Shown: positions 1-7,603 of the stretch, one piece after another
Layout: the number at the start of each line of letters is the position of its first letter
How positions within the stretch are numbered: the stretch's first letter is position 1
Origin: Bacteriovoracaceae bacterium
Lineage (GTDB): Bacteria; Bdellovibrionota; Bacteriovoracia; Bacteriovoracales; Bacteriovoracaceae
Assembly (NCBI GenBank): GCA_018649885.1
Contig: JABIHA010000035.1
Span: forward strand, 1-64,000
Direction: 5' to 3'
Length of the DNA: 64,000 nucleotides
The notes under the pieces: model-generated
Seen by the model: only the letters and a program-made list of their open reading frames with translations
The model's database searches: none
Told to the model about the DNA's origin: nothing
Program-made: the position numbers and the translations under genes

Positions 1-42
1 AACACTTTTTAATAATTTATCATCACTCATTTTCTCAATCAT
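1..42 (-). CDS. start of an unidentified gene, cut by the window edge
   Basis: Reading leftward from an ATG at 42-40 there are 14 open codons beginning MIEKMSDDKLLKSV before the window ends. A strong Shine-Dalgarno (GGAGG, complement of 52-56) sits nine bases upstream, which is why I call a gene rather than chance. The opening M-x-x-x-(L/M)SD-x-x-LL is reminiscent of the N-terminus of HNH-type proteins common in Bdellovibrionota, but 14 residues cannot establish a family. Confidence 0.45.
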   Translation of the reverse strand, partial: MIEKMSDDKLLKSV

Positions 43-56
43 CACTTCTAACCTCC

Positions 57-698
57 AAGCGCTCCAGCAGCTTACCACGTTTTTACCGCCCAAATACTGC
101 ACCCATAAAGTACTGCTAGGGCCACTGCACTTTAAATTTAATTAGGGATGCTGAATAATTTTAGTGAAGTACCACCAAGGCTATTCTAAGGAGTATAGCA
201 CCCCCTAAAAAGAATCTCATTTCCATTTCCCCCTCTCAAAATAGAAAGGGAAATCATCTCTCAAGCACTTTTTTCAAATAAAACCTATCACCAAAGTCAG
301 CATTTCCAGAATTGAAATTCCTCCCCCAACCCTTTCCATAAAAGCAATCCACAAAACCAGATAGCAACTACAAAATACCCACATCACAAAACTCATCAAA
401 ACAACTCTAAACAATATCGTGATAAAAGGGCCGCCACCCAACTAAACCTGAAACTCAACCTCCCCACGGGCCGTGATTCCGATTTTTTTTAATATATGTA
501 CAAATATTTGACAATATTTCTAATAAGTACCAATAGGTGAAAGCACTATTCTTATCGTACTCTAAAATTTTTCAATCATTAGTTAACTACCAAAAACATA
601 GCACTGACCAACATTGTTCAAAATGGGCCATAGATCTTTTTCAAGGCCACTTATGTAGATTCTCGATTTCCATTACGATTGGAGAGCACAATTAATTC
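57..698. other. 640 bp with no supported gene
   Basis: The top strand of about 1-480 is strikingly poor in G and rich in A/C, unlike the purine-rich coding strands elsewhere in the window. The bottom strand contains only short hydrophobic open stretches (for example about 55 codons within 250-430 and a 21-codon peptide at about 160-225), none with convincing coding character beyond hydrophobicity. A short CACG-loop-CGTG hairpin near 475 is followed by eight T residues, a weak terminator at best. Confidence 0.4.
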
Positions 699-836
699 TC
701 AAGGAGTTTCTAATGAAAAAAGTTGTAATTTTATTTCTTGTAAAAGCTCTCTACTTGTAGCTTCTTCAAGGCACTGATTTGCAAATGACTGTATGGAAAA
801 TATTCCCAGTATTATTATCAATAAAATTTTATTCAT
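699..836 (-). CDS. small secreted peptide (45 aa), possibly truncated
   Basis: An ATG at 836-834 is preceded by AAGGAGA at a good distance, and the product starts MNKILLIIILGIFSIQSFANQ, a clear signal peptide with cleavage after SFA. Only about 26 residues remain after cleavage, ending CLEEATSRELLQEIKLQ followed by a tail that reads through the antisense of another gene start (713-760). The intact 5' end and the odd 3' end suggest a gene whose 3' part was replaced at a recombination junction. No family recognised. A genuine secreted peptide of this size cannot be excluded. Confidence 0.35.
   Translation of the reverse strand: MNKILLIIILGIFSIQSFANQCLEEATSRELLQEIKLQLFSLETP
713..760 (+). pseudogene. 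5' stub of a secreted-protein gene
   Basis: AAGGAG at 701-706 precedes an ATG at 713 that opens MKKVVILFLVKA, the typical start of a signal peptide, but the frame stops after 15 codons (MKKVVILFLVKALYL). It lies head-on over the end of the small gene at 699-836. The good ribosome site with an aborted signal peptide suggests the 5' remnant of a lost gene; a chance start is possible. Confidence 0.2.
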
Positions 837-976
837 ACTTTCTCCTTTTTTAACTGTTATTAAGTTAGTAGCAAAACTCACTAACTTCCTCGTTATCGTT
901 GAAAATAGAAAGACATATTTAATAGTATTTTAGTGTTTGGTAACAATTCTAAAGAGTATTGAGAATACACAGTTAG

Positions 977-1081
977 ACTTTTGGAACATGGAAATGTTCT
1001 AATTTCCATGAAGATCGTGGTCCGCCAGCAGAGGAAATTGCTGAAAATTTTGAATATGATTTTGATCAAATTTATTGGTAG
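977..1081 (+). pseudogene. relic of a DUF433-type small protein
   Basis: An open stretch between stops reads ...HEDRGPPAEEIAENFEYDFDQIYW then TAG. The pattern DRGxPxEEIxExF followed by a short helix and a Tyr/Trp pair is that of the winged-helix-like DUF433 (antitoxin-type) family, which normally runs about 70-80 residues. Here the N-terminal beta part and the end are missing and there is no start codon, so this is at most a remnant. Family assignment is from motif memory only. Confidence 0.3.
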
Positions 1082-1171
1082 GGTAGAGGTGCATCCATTT
1101 TTGAAATAACCCCCTCTGATTTTCGCTAGCTTGCAGTAAACCTACATTTTTAGGCGCCATGAAATGGGGAC

Positions 1172-1325
1172 CTTGGGCGCCCGGGGAGGGTCCAAATTGA
1201 GATGGCCTTTTTGAGGCCGTCGATAATTAAGGAGGTATTTTACCTTCTCTTTGGTTAAAATTATTAATAATTCATGTACAAACTAGGGAGATACCTTCAA
1301 AATATATTTTGGTATGGAGGTATTT
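1172..1325 (+). promoter_or_regulatory. structured leader with alternative hairpins that hide a ribosome site
   Basis: Upstream of the GTG at 1326 the segment GGAGGTAT occurs twice (1231-1238 and 1316-1323) and its near-complement (A)TACCTTC occurs twice between them (1241-1247 and 1291-1298). 1231-1237 can fold on 1241-1247 (three-base loop), and 1291-1298 can fold on 1316-1323, which is the ribosome site itself; alternatively the first segment can pair with the third, or the second with the fourth. Further hairpins precede it (GGCCT/AGGCC at 1204-1218; GGACC...GGTCC just before). The topology is that of a switch or thermometer, but no known riboswitch class is recognised. Confidence 0.4.
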
Positions 1326-1736
1326 GTGAAATTATTTTTGACGACTTTGATGATTACATTCTCAGCATCTTTATTTGCAGCTTCGGGATATGACCTGACA
1401 ATGGAAATATCCGTCGATGGGAAAGTTGTTTCAACAGCAATGATCAAAGTTTTAGAGGGGCAGAAGGCGACAATGACCAAGAAAACTATGGAAGAGGACA
1501 GTCGAACTGAGAAGTTAACGGAGATTACTGTTGTCGCCAGAGAGGGACAGATGAGTGATCATAAAGGCATTTTGCTTGATATTGAAATTGGTCACACCAA
1601 TGGTCAGGCAAGGTCAATTGTATCTAAACCACAGATTCTTGTACAAAATGGAAAAGAAACTCTTTTTGAAACACATGAAGATGGTGGAAAGAATAAGCTT
1701 TCCCTAAAGATTGTAGCTACCAGAACGACTATCTAA
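1326..1736 (+). CDS. small periplasmic protein of unknown function (136 aa)
   Basis: I place the start at GTG 1326 rather than ATG 1314, because GGAGG at 1316-1320 sits five bases before the GTG and would overlap the ATG. The product begins MKLFLTTLMITFSASLFAASG, a signal peptide with cleavage at LFA|A. The mature part of about 118 residues is beta-rich (YDLTMEISVDGK, ILLDIEIG, KPQILVQNGKETLFET, LSLKIVATRT), without Cys. I recognise no family. The leader hides the ribosome site in a hairpin, and the stop codon directly abuts a GGTACC-type inverted repeat. Confidence 0.7.
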   Translation: MKLFLTTLMITFSASLFAASGYDLTMEISVDGKVVSTAMIKVLEGQKATMTKKTMEEDSRTEKLTEITVVAREGQMSDHKGILLDIEIGHTNGQARSIVSKPQILVQNGKETLFETHEDGGKNKLSLKIVATRTTI

Positions 1737-1873
1737 AACTGGTACCACTTAACTTTTTACGCAATTCCCAATACCCCTTTCTAGGCCTTATGTCCGATAC
1801 TGCGATTTTGAATCCCTAGTGAAATTAAGTGAGGATTTTTATGCATTTGATCGTAAAAAGTGACGTACCAGTT
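1737..1873. repeat. MITE/REP-like element with imperfect terminal inverted repeats
   Basis: The left arm (1737-1761, AACTGGTACCACTTAAC then TTTTTACG) and the right arm (1852-1873, CGTAAAAAG then TGACGTACCAGTT) are inverted repeats with a few mismatches, bounding 137 bp without a gene. Single-ended relatives of the same arms occur at 6317-6338, 8149-8161, 8810-8856 and 26727-26754. The element fills the space between two convergent genes. It could be a miniature transposable element or a REP-type palindrome mobilised by a transposase not present in this window. Confidence 0.55.
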
Positions 1874-1913
1874 TTCTAAAAGGTCCTCTTCTCTGGACCT
1901 CGTATCACGCACA

Positions 1914-2852
1914 TTATTCCACTTTTCCAATTTTTATAATTTCGACCAATTCTGAAAAATAACTTACAGAATTCCCTGGCTCATTTATCGTAATTTTATT
2001 TGAAAATAAATTTGTATTATTCTCTGGGTTAAATCTCACATAAAGATTGAAATGAGTTTGATTAAATGAACCGGCCAGGGTTTTTAAGGCCAAAGTATAA
2101 GTAAATTTATCGCTCGAATAACGACACTTAAACAGAGTGATTGTTGAATATTGAGAGATTTTTTCACCGCTGTATTTTTTGGGGAACCGATTTTTTTGAG
2201 CAGCCGGATAAAAATCCTTTTTATCATAACTAATCGCTTGATATTTTCCCAAACAAACCTGAAACCCCATGGATCCAATATCATTGGCGAATTCCTTTTT
2301 CACAGGTTTTGTTGGCTCTAGAACTATTGATGATGTAGCAATAATTTCACTAAATTTATCTGGGTTATAACTTTCTATGCTAAGTTCAATTCTTTTTACA
2401 TTTAAGCTTGTTGCTTTCGCTTGTTTATTTTGCAAACTAAACTCTCTGTCTGCGTTGTCATAAATGGATTTATAGCGACTATAATATCCCAGGCCAGCAC
2501 TTTCTATTTTATTTTTGAAATCAACCTCAATTTTATATCCATAACATTCTGGAACCGGTGAGGAATAAATGTCATAAAAACAACCTCTATAAAATACGAT
2601 AGATTCATTTAATTTCCAGCTCGAAAGACCCTTTTTTGAATTTATTTCTGTTTTCAGTTTGAGCCAATTCCAAGTTGGATAGCCAGAACCTGTATGATCT
2701 TGAAAACGATAAGATAGATGCCCATCTTTTAAACCTAAATTCAATTTTTTATCACCTTCAACTTTGGTGTTAAAACTTAGATCAAATTGACTAGCGTGAG
2801 CCGTTTGATAAAGCATAGATATTAAAACAAAATTGATCATAGAAATTTTCAT
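1914..2852 (-). CDS. secreted protein of unknown function (312 aa)
   Basis: The start is the ATG at 2852, since AGGAG lies just upstream and would fall inside the codons of the alternative ATG at 2867. The protein opens with a signal peptide (MKISMINFVLISMLYQTAHA, cleavage before SQFD). The mature part is rich in beta strands, Lys, Tyr and Asn, with four or five Cys that could form disulphides (CFYDIYSSPVPECYGY; CLGKY; CRYSS). The composition suggests an exported beta-sandwich protein. No enzyme motif or known family is recognised. It converges on the 1326-1736 gene across the inverted-repeat element. Confidence 0.7.
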   Translation of the reverse strand: MKISMINFVLISMLYQTAHASQFDLSFNTKVEGDKKLNLGLKDGHLSYRFQDHTGSGYPTWNWLKLKTEINSKKGLSSWKLNESIVFYRGCFYDIYSSPVPECYGYKIEVDFKNKIESAGLGYYSRYKSIYDNADREFSLQNKQAKATSLNVKRIELSIESYNPDKFSEIIATSSIVLEPTKPVKKEFANDIGSMGFQVCLGKYQAISYDKKDFYPAAQKNRFPKKYSGEKISQYSTITLFKCRYSSDKFTYTLALKTLAGSFNQTHFNLYVRFNPENNTNLFSNKITINEPGNSVSYFSELVEIIKIGKVE

Positions 2853-3082
2853 CTTATCTCCTGACATTGGAAAATCATTATTTGGTTTAGTACAATAATT
2901 TAATCAATTTGCAATCATAATAAAATGAATGGACTCAATACGAGACCAAATAGTAATTAAAAATGCGTTCAACTTTAATCATACTTTAATGATAGTTGTT
3001 TTAACTAGGTTTCGACTTGAAAATATTGAATTACTACAAGCTAGTTAAATTTTTAACAGAGTTTCGGAAAGAGATACCAGCC

Positions 3083-4879
3083 TTAAGCTGCCAATCCTTT
3101 TTTTATTAGAAGTGCCATGCAGTCTTTATATTTTCTCTTTTTTGCATACCAAAGTGCACTTCTTCCTTTTTGATCTTTGGCATGAATATTAAAGCCTTTG
3201 TTAATAATGAGATCCAGGATTTCTAAATTTCCAGTTCCCGCTGCATACATCACTGGAGTTATACCTTTATTATCTACAAAATTAACTCGGTCAACCTTAT
3301 CCAGAAGGTATTGGCAGATCTCAATATTAGCAGTGCGTATGGCAATCACGAGAGGAGGGTTACCCTCCTCATCAACTTCTTTTAAACTAAATTTTTTTTC
3401 TTCAAAGAGTTTAAAAATGTCAAGTGACCCTCCTGCAGCCACATAATGAGCTATGGAGCGGCCATCTTTGCTTCTAAAGGTTAGGTTACAAAATTTATCA
3501 AGTTGTTTTTTGACTTCCTCAATATCGAGTTCTAAGGCAGCTAACATAATACAGGTCTGTCCTAATTTATTTTTGCGATCGAGAATATCTCGTTTTAATT
3601 TTTCAAGCTCTGTTTTTTTGACATATTTGGGAGTTTTATTTTTCGACTCCTGCGAAAGATCAGCTGGAGGGAGATCGTCATTAGAGCTTTCGACGGGAAT
3701 TTTCTCGTTCTTTGGAGGAAGGGATTTAATCTTCAAAATTTCATTGGGGTCATGGCCCTCAATTTTGCCTTTGACTCGTTGTAATGATTCTTTTACTGCA
3801 GCAGAGCTGAGGCGTTGAATAGCATCATCACTATAATTTTCCCCCTTGATGATTTCTGCAGCACACTGTTTAAAATAATCCTCTAGTCCTTTAATTTCGG
3901 TGATAATTTCCCCCCTGTCTTCTAAGCAGCTGATGTGACTAATTTTCTCTTCTATCTTTTTCTTTATTGCACTAATTATTTGTGGACTGAGTTCATCAAT
4001 AAGAGATTCTAAATTATGTAGGGGGCCCTCATCTTCTAGCTGACTTCCAGATACAGTGGTGCTCTGCTCATCCTCTTCACCACCACCAGATGCAGTGGTG
4101 CTCTGCTCATTCTCATCACCACCACCAGATACAGTGGTGCTCTGCTCATCCTCTTCACCACCACCAGATACAGTGGTGCTCTGCTCATCCTCTTCACCAC
4201 CACCAGATGCAGTGGTGCTCTGCTCATCCTCATCACCACCAGATACAGTGCTCTTTTCTTCTTGGCCAGATTCACCCAGTGATTTTATTAGAGCTGATTC
4301 CTCTTCAACTACATCACCCATTTTCGAGAAAACATCTCCCCGTTTTTCTTTGATTCCCGCCAAGGCATTTCTAATTTCTTCGAAGGCGTGATTAATTTGC
4401 GGCGTATTCATCGCTTTTATTTTTTCATCACAATACTTTTCAAAATCAATCATATTGGTGTTGGGAAAGTCGCGATTAATAATTATTTCTAAATTGTTGA
4501 CCATTTCTTTGAATTCGACTTTTTTTAATGTATTGAAGAGAAATAACTGAAATTCGTCATTGGAAATAGGTTTTTTCTTTACCCCCCAAAAGAAAAGAGA
4601 CATTTTTTTCTTATACTTCTCATCCATTTTCTCATTCATAATGGCCACAGGAATGGGAATCCCCGCTTTTGTCACATGCTCAACAAAAGTGAAACCATGC
4701 TTGCCCTTAATAACAATATCGATCACAGAAAAAATGCAATTCGCTTGTTCAGCGTGAGTAATGCCCTCTTCAATGCTTTCTTTTAATACAATGGGGTAAT
4801 TGTATATTTTTCCAATGGAGCCAATGTACTCCTTTATAGCGGGGTCTGAATCAACGATAAGAATTTCTCTTTCTGTCAT
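3083..4879 (-). CDS. receiver domain - acidic repeat - ankyrin repeat protein
   Basis: Residues 1-115 form a response-regulator receiver: acid pocket D10/D12 (ILIVDSD), phospho-acceptor D54 in FSVIDIVIKG, and the late Lys-Pro (K103-P104). The usual switch Thr/Ser after strand 4 is Met/Asn here (PVAIMNEK). Residues 208-277 are an acidic low-complexity repeat of 13 aa (ASGGGEEDEQSTT type). A helical stretch follows and about 430-596 carry four or five ankyrin repeats (GITPVMYAAGTGNLEILDL, GRSALWYAKKRKYKDCMALL). There is no DNA-binding or enzymatic output, so phosphorylation probably controls protein binding through the ankyrins. AGGAAAA precedes the ATG. It stands alone, with no kinase next to it. 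Confidence 0.85.
   Translation of the reverse strand: MTEREILIVDSDPAIKEYIGSIGKIYNYPIVLKESIEEGITHAEQANCIFSVIDIVIKGKHGFTFVEHVTKAGIPIPVAIMNEKMDEKYKKKMSLFFWGVKKKPISNDEFQLFLFNTLKKVEFKEMVNNLEIIINRDFPNTNMIDFEKYCDEKIKAMNTPQINHAFEEIRNALAGIKEKRGDVFSKMGDVVEEESALIKSLGESGQEEKSTVSGGDEDEQSTTASGGGEEDEQSTTVSGGGEEDEQSTTVSGGGDENEQSTTASGGGEEDEQSTTVSGSQLEDEGPLHNLESLIDELSPQIISAIKKKIEEKISHISCLEDRGEIITEIKGLEDYFKQCAAEIIKGENYSDDAIQRLSSAAVKESLQRVKGKIEGHDPNEILKIKSLPPKNEKIPVESSNDDLPPADLSQESKNKTPKYVKKTELEKLKRDILDRKNKLGQTCIMLAALELDIEEVKKQLDKFCNLTFRSKDGRSIAHYVAAGGSLDIFKLFEEKKFSLKEVDEEGNPPLVIAIRTANIEICQYLLDKVDRVNFVDNKGITPVMYAAGTGNLEILDLIINKGFNIHAKDQKGRSALWYAKKRKYKDCMALLIKKGLAA
4047..4256 (-). repeat. 39-bp tandem repeat inside the receiver-ankyrin gene
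   Basis: Units begin at 4049, 4088, 4127, 4166 and 4205, exactly 39 bp apart, plus a shortened unit at about 4241. Each encodes 13 residues of the form (A/V)SGGGEEDEQSTT; copies differ by a few substitutions (EED/DEN, A/V). The in-frame period means copy number can vary without breaking the protein, so it acts as a linker of adjustable length. The same stretch is open on the other strand only because of the repeat. Confidence 0.9.
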
Positions 4880-4946
4880 TTTTTCCTATTTATTTGCAAC
4901 TCAATAAAATGGCTTTAAGTTAAATAGATATTGTTATACTCAATAA

Positions 4947-5144
4947 CTTTCGTCGAAAGTACTAAGGATCTTTAAGAAAATAGCAGAAATATTGGGATTT
5001 ACAGGAAAAGAAAAATATTTTTGCCAACAGGTGCTAGGTAGGTCCTCGAGCAATATTTCTGCAGGTGGAAGACATCATTTCGCTCAATTAAAATCAGGAC
5101 GTAACAAATGCTGGGGGAATAAATTACCATGGGTAATCCATTGA
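4947..5144 (+). pseudogene. relic of an RCC1-repeat protein
   Basis: The frame open from 4947 to TGA at 5142-5144 reads ...QVLGRSSSNISAGGRHHFAQLKSGRNKCWGNK then PWVIH. The pattern I-x-A-G-x-x-H-x-x-A-L-x-S-G-x-x-x-CWGxN is the signature of an RCC1 blade as found in bacterial secreted RCC1 proteins, where seven or more blades are expected. Only one blade survives and there is no start codon or signal peptide. The perfect 12-bp inverted pair 4983-4994/5051-5062 falls inside it and is probably chance. Confidence 0.35.
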
Positions 5145-5182
5145 ATTTATAGTAAAACCACCAAAAAACATATCAATTGGTG

Positions 5183-5195
5183 TATACTGTCGTGT
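5183..5195 (+). promoter_or_regulatory. extended -10 element very close to the start codon
   Basis: TGxTATACT (TATACT at 5183-5188 with TG two bases before) lies only seven bases ahead of the ATG at 5196, and no Shine-Dalgarno is present. Transcription from it would begin at about 5195, giving a leaderless or nearly leaderless mRNA for the lipoprotein gene. Confidence 0.35.
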
Positions 5196-6050
5196 ATGGC
5201 AAAAAGATGTGAAGTATCGACACTAGCGCTATTGTTCTTATTCCTCTTTTTGAGCTCATGTTCTCTTTTGAGAATAGAGTTAACAGAAAGAGAAATACTA
5301 ACTTCTTTTGGGCAACCTCAGCAACACCAACTTGAAAAAGAGTTCTCTATTTTAGTTTGGAATGTTTACAAGGAACAAAAAGAAAACTGGCAAACTGAAT
5401 ATAGAAAATTAAAAGGGAATTATGATATTCATATTTTTCAAGAAGCAATGTGTTGCCAGACAAAACCAGAGCGAGGTTATCAGCAAGTATTTGCCAAGTC
5501 TTTCATATATACAAATACAGGTGTTGCTACTGGTGTCTCCACTTCATCACGAGTTGGAGCAGTCTTCTCCCAATACTTGAGAAGCATAGGAAGAGAACCT
5601 ATAGTTGCAACCCCCAAAATGGCATTAATCACCAAATACTCCCTGCCTTACGGAGAGAAATTATTGGTGGCCAACATTCACTCCCTAAATTTCGTTTCAA
5701 ATAAAGAATGGGCCATGCAGCTAACTGGACTTTTGAGCAAGCTCTCTCAACACAAAGGTCCTTTACTGATTGCCGGTGACTTCAATACTTGGAATGAAGA
5801 ACGGGTGGCGACCATGCTCAAGTCAACTAATAAGTTAAGGCTTAACTCGGTTAGCTTCAATAATTCGGATACAAGACTTCGAATTTTGGGGTACCCTTTA
5901 GATCATATTTTTTATCGTGGTCTCACGGTAAAAAACGCTAACGTCATCAAGAGTAATGGCTCAGATCATCAACCTATGAGCGTTCAATTCAAAGTTAAAG
6001 CTCCAGGGCCAAGGTACGCGGGTACAAATGGCAAAAAATGTCAGATGTGA
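5196..6050 (+). CDS. endonuclease/exonuclease/phosphatase-fold lipoprotein
   Basis: A lipoprotein signal peptide ends at LFLSSC (lipid-bound Cys22). The rest carries the full EEP catalytic set: N56 in ILVWNVY, E83 in DIHIFQEA, H162 in VANIHSLNF, D195 and N197 in LIAGDFNTWN, and D257-H258 in NGSDHQP. Members of this fold cleave phosphodiester bonds in DNA, RNA, phosphoinositides or sphingomyelin. An outer-membrane or periplasmic anchor suggests action on extracellular or periplasmic substrates (nucleic acid or lipid); which one cannot be read from sequence. It has no operon partner, and the leader appears almost absent. Confidence 0.85.
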   Translation: MAKRCEVSTLALLFLFLFLSSCSLLRIELTEREILTSFGQPQQHQLEKEFSILVWNVYKEQKENWQTEYRKLKGNYDIHIFQEAMCCQTKPERGYQQVFAKSFIYTNTGVATGVSTSSRVGAVFSQYLRSIGREPIVATPKMALITKYSLPYGEKLLVANIHSLNFVSNKEWAMQLTGLLSKLSQHKGPLLIAGDFNTWNEERVATMLKSTNKLRLNSVSFNNSDTRLRILGYPLDHIFYRGLTVKNANVIKSNGSDHQPMSVQFKVKAPGPRYAGTNGKKCQM

Positions 6051-6445
6051 GCAAACATTACTTTGCCAGCAGTTCATCTCTATATCAAGTAACCACCATT
6101 GCAGTTTGGCCAGTAACTATGATAATCGTCTCAACCGATTGTTGGTGGTCTTCCGTCCAGCGTAGAGATCGGAAAGTAGTAGATTGTGAGCTAGAGCAAT
6201 TATTAGGCAAGAGCATGCAGAGAAAGAAAGTAAAAAAGTAAAAAAGAAAAGCAGATCAAATGTAGTGGACTAAAAGTGAATACCTCCCTGGTGCGGTACC
6301 TGAATAATAGCGTATTACTGGTACCACTTAACTTTTTATGAAGCGCATAGCAGTAACTCTCAAGTGCTTAAAAAAATCTCTTGACCATCCAAGACGAGAA
6401 TGAGAAACACTAAGTCAGAACTCAGTGAGTGGGGACTTAGCCAAA
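6051..6445. other. 395 bp without a supported gene
   Basis: A 67-codon frame at 6038-6241 overlaps the end of the preceding gene but has no ribosome site and an implausible composition. The stretch otherwise holds two GGTACC sites (6296-6301 and 6320-6325); the second belongs to the repeat family listed separately. No terminator or clear promoter seen. Confidence 0.4.
6317..6338. repeat. left arm of the GGTACC repeat family
   Basis: The 22 bases from ACTGGTACC to CTTTTTA match the left arm of the element at 1737-1873 exactly over this length, then diverge. No right arm follows locally; the next right-type arms are at 8149-8161 and 8810-8856, so the TetR/zinc-ribbon segment is bounded by arms in the same inward arrangement. 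Confidence 0.55.
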
Positions 6446-7030
6446 ATGGCGCTAACCAGACAACAGCAAAAAGAGAAAACTAAAACCTTACTGGTATCAG
6501 CAGGTTTAGAAATATTTGCTAAAAATGGAATCCAATCCACTAAAACATTAGATATTGCAAAGAAGGTAGGCGTCTCTCACGGCACTGTATTTGTCCATTT
6601 CCCAACCAAGAAGGACTTGCTAATTGAAATAATAGATGGTTTTGGGAGAAGTATATCTGAAGAGTTTAAAAAACTATCTGCTGATGCACACAATCTGAGA
6701 AAAATTTTAAAAATACATTTAAAAGTTATTGAAAAACATGAAAATTTTTATGCAAGGCTTTTAATCGAAAATGCCTTACTCCCAGGTGAAGTTAGGGGAA
6801 CTCTTATTAACCTCCAAACCGGAATTGCCTATTTCATCAACTCTGCTGCCAGAAATGAAATGAAAGCAGGTGACATCCAAACAATGCCAAGCCACCTCTT
6901 GTTTAATACTTGGATGGGACTAATTTCTTACTACCTATTAAACAAAGATATATTTGCAGGTGAAAAGTCTGTCATTAAAACCAAGGGAAATGAAATATTA
7001 AATCATTTCTTGAAACTAATTAAGCTCTAA
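6446..7030 (+). CDS. TetR-family transcriptional regulator
   Basis: The N-terminal helix-turn-helix is clear: TLDIAKKVGVSHGTVFVHFPTKKDLL, the canonical TetR recognition-helix pattern (V-S-x-G-T-x-F-x-H-F). The C-terminal two thirds are helical with hydrophobic faces, as in ligand-binding TetR domains. At 194 aa it has the usual family length. I prefer the ATG at 6446 (GGGGA ten bases upstream) to the GTG at 6425. Fourteen bases separate it from a zinc-ribbon protein with a strong ribosome site, so the two form an operon. Ligand and targets unknown. Confidence 0.85.
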   Translation: MALTRQQQKEKTKTLLVSAGLEIFAKNGIQSTKTLDIAKKVGVSHGTVFVHFPTKKDLLIEIIDGFGRSISEEFKKLSADAHNLRKILKIHLKVIEKHENFYARLLIENALLPGEVRGTLINLQTGIAYFINSAARNEMKAGDIQTMPSHLLFNTWMGLISYYLLNKDIFAGEKSVIKTKGNEILNHFLKLIKL

Positions 7031-7044
7031 CAAGGAGATTACAA

Positions 7045-7296
7045 ATGGATATGAAATGCCCAAGCTGTGGTTCATGTGGAATGCCAATGGAAAAACCAGA
7101 ACATTTTGGAGGAGGTGAAGCAAGTAATACTCATTGTGTTCACTGCACCAATGAGCAGGGAGTTCTACTCCCATATGAGGTTATCTTAAAGGGAAATGCT
7201 GAATACTACCAGAAAGAACAAGGTCTTGATCAAGAAGCCGCCTTAAAATATGCAACTGATTTCTTGGGTTCATTACCTACCTGGAAAAACAGTTAG
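7045..7296 (+). CDS. small zinc-ribbon protein (83 aa)
   Basis: AAGGAG at 7032-7037 precedes the ATG at an ideal distance. The first half has CPSCGSCGMPM and HCVHC, a set of Cys pairs matching the putative zinc-ribbon family (PF12674 type) in which a CGxPM motif follows the first Cys cluster. The C-terminal half is a short helical tail (YYQKEQGLDQEAALKYATDFL). The pairing with TetR regulators is often seen for this family; the biochemical role is unknown. Confidence 0.8.
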   Translation: MDMKCPSCGSCGMPMEKPEHFGGGEASNTHCVHCTNEQGVLLPYEVILKGNAEYYQKEQGLDQEAALKYATDFLGSLPTWKNS

Positions 7297-7314
7297 AATA
7301 ATATCTCTAATCAT

Positions 7315-7342
7315 AAAGGGTTTCCTTTTATGGATTCCCTTT
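7315..7342 (+). terminator. hairpin after the TetR/zinc-ribbon pair
   Basis: AAAGGG (7315-7320) pairs with CCCTTT (7337-7342), with an inner TCC/GGA helix closing a six-base loop and two T-T mismatches between. It lies 18 bp after the zinc-ribbon stop. There is no clean T-run behind it, so termination would be weak. Confidence 0.4.
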
Positions 7343-7364
7343 AAGATATTTTGAGAACATCTTC

Positions 7365-7448
7365 TCATTTTTCTTCAATGATCTCAATAGGGCACCTATC
7401 TTTAAATGCTGCGCTTAAACCACCGGGACTTGTGAGTATTGAAGACTT
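7365..7448 (-). pseudogene. 3' relic of an unidentified gene
   Basis: Between two stops the reverse strand reads SSILTSPGGLSAAFKDRC followed by PIEIIEEK and TGA. The amphipathic, protein-like composition ending at a stop resembles a surviving C-terminus. No start or upstream coding part remains. Could be chance. Confidence 0.2.
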
Positions 7449-7603
7449 TTAAGTTACTAAATGGTATTTCTGAAGTCTATGGTTACACTTTTGTAACCGT
7501 TAATTGCTCTATTTCCCATGTAAGAAATTCAGAAAGTAAAAGTATTTTTTTACTCCATGGTAAATATTGGTCAGCACAAAAATTATCTACCCCGGAGGTT
7601 ACC

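Noticed and set aside
470-495. CACG/CGTG hairpin followed by T-run as a terminator
   Set aside because: Only four base pairs, and seven bases separate stem and T-run; no gene ends next to it.
4036-4391. Three overlapping frames (two forward, one reverse in another phase) across the acidic repeat
   Set aside because: They are open only because a 39-bp repeat without stops in one frame lacks them in others; repetitive translation, no start signals.
4983-5062. Perfect 12-bp inverted pair GCAGAAATATTG/CAATATTTCTGC
   Set aside because: Arms are 56 bp apart, lie within the RCC1-like reading frame, and have no T-tract or other structure.
6038-6241. 67-codon frame after the nuclease-fold lipoprotein
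   Set aside because: Overlaps the preceding gene, has no ribosome site, and the composition (Ser, Trp and Lys runs) is not protein-like.
7439-7603. N-terminal extension of the 163-aa secreted protein
   Set aside because: No ribosome site at 7439, whereas a strong one precedes ATG 7604, which opens a clean signal peptide.
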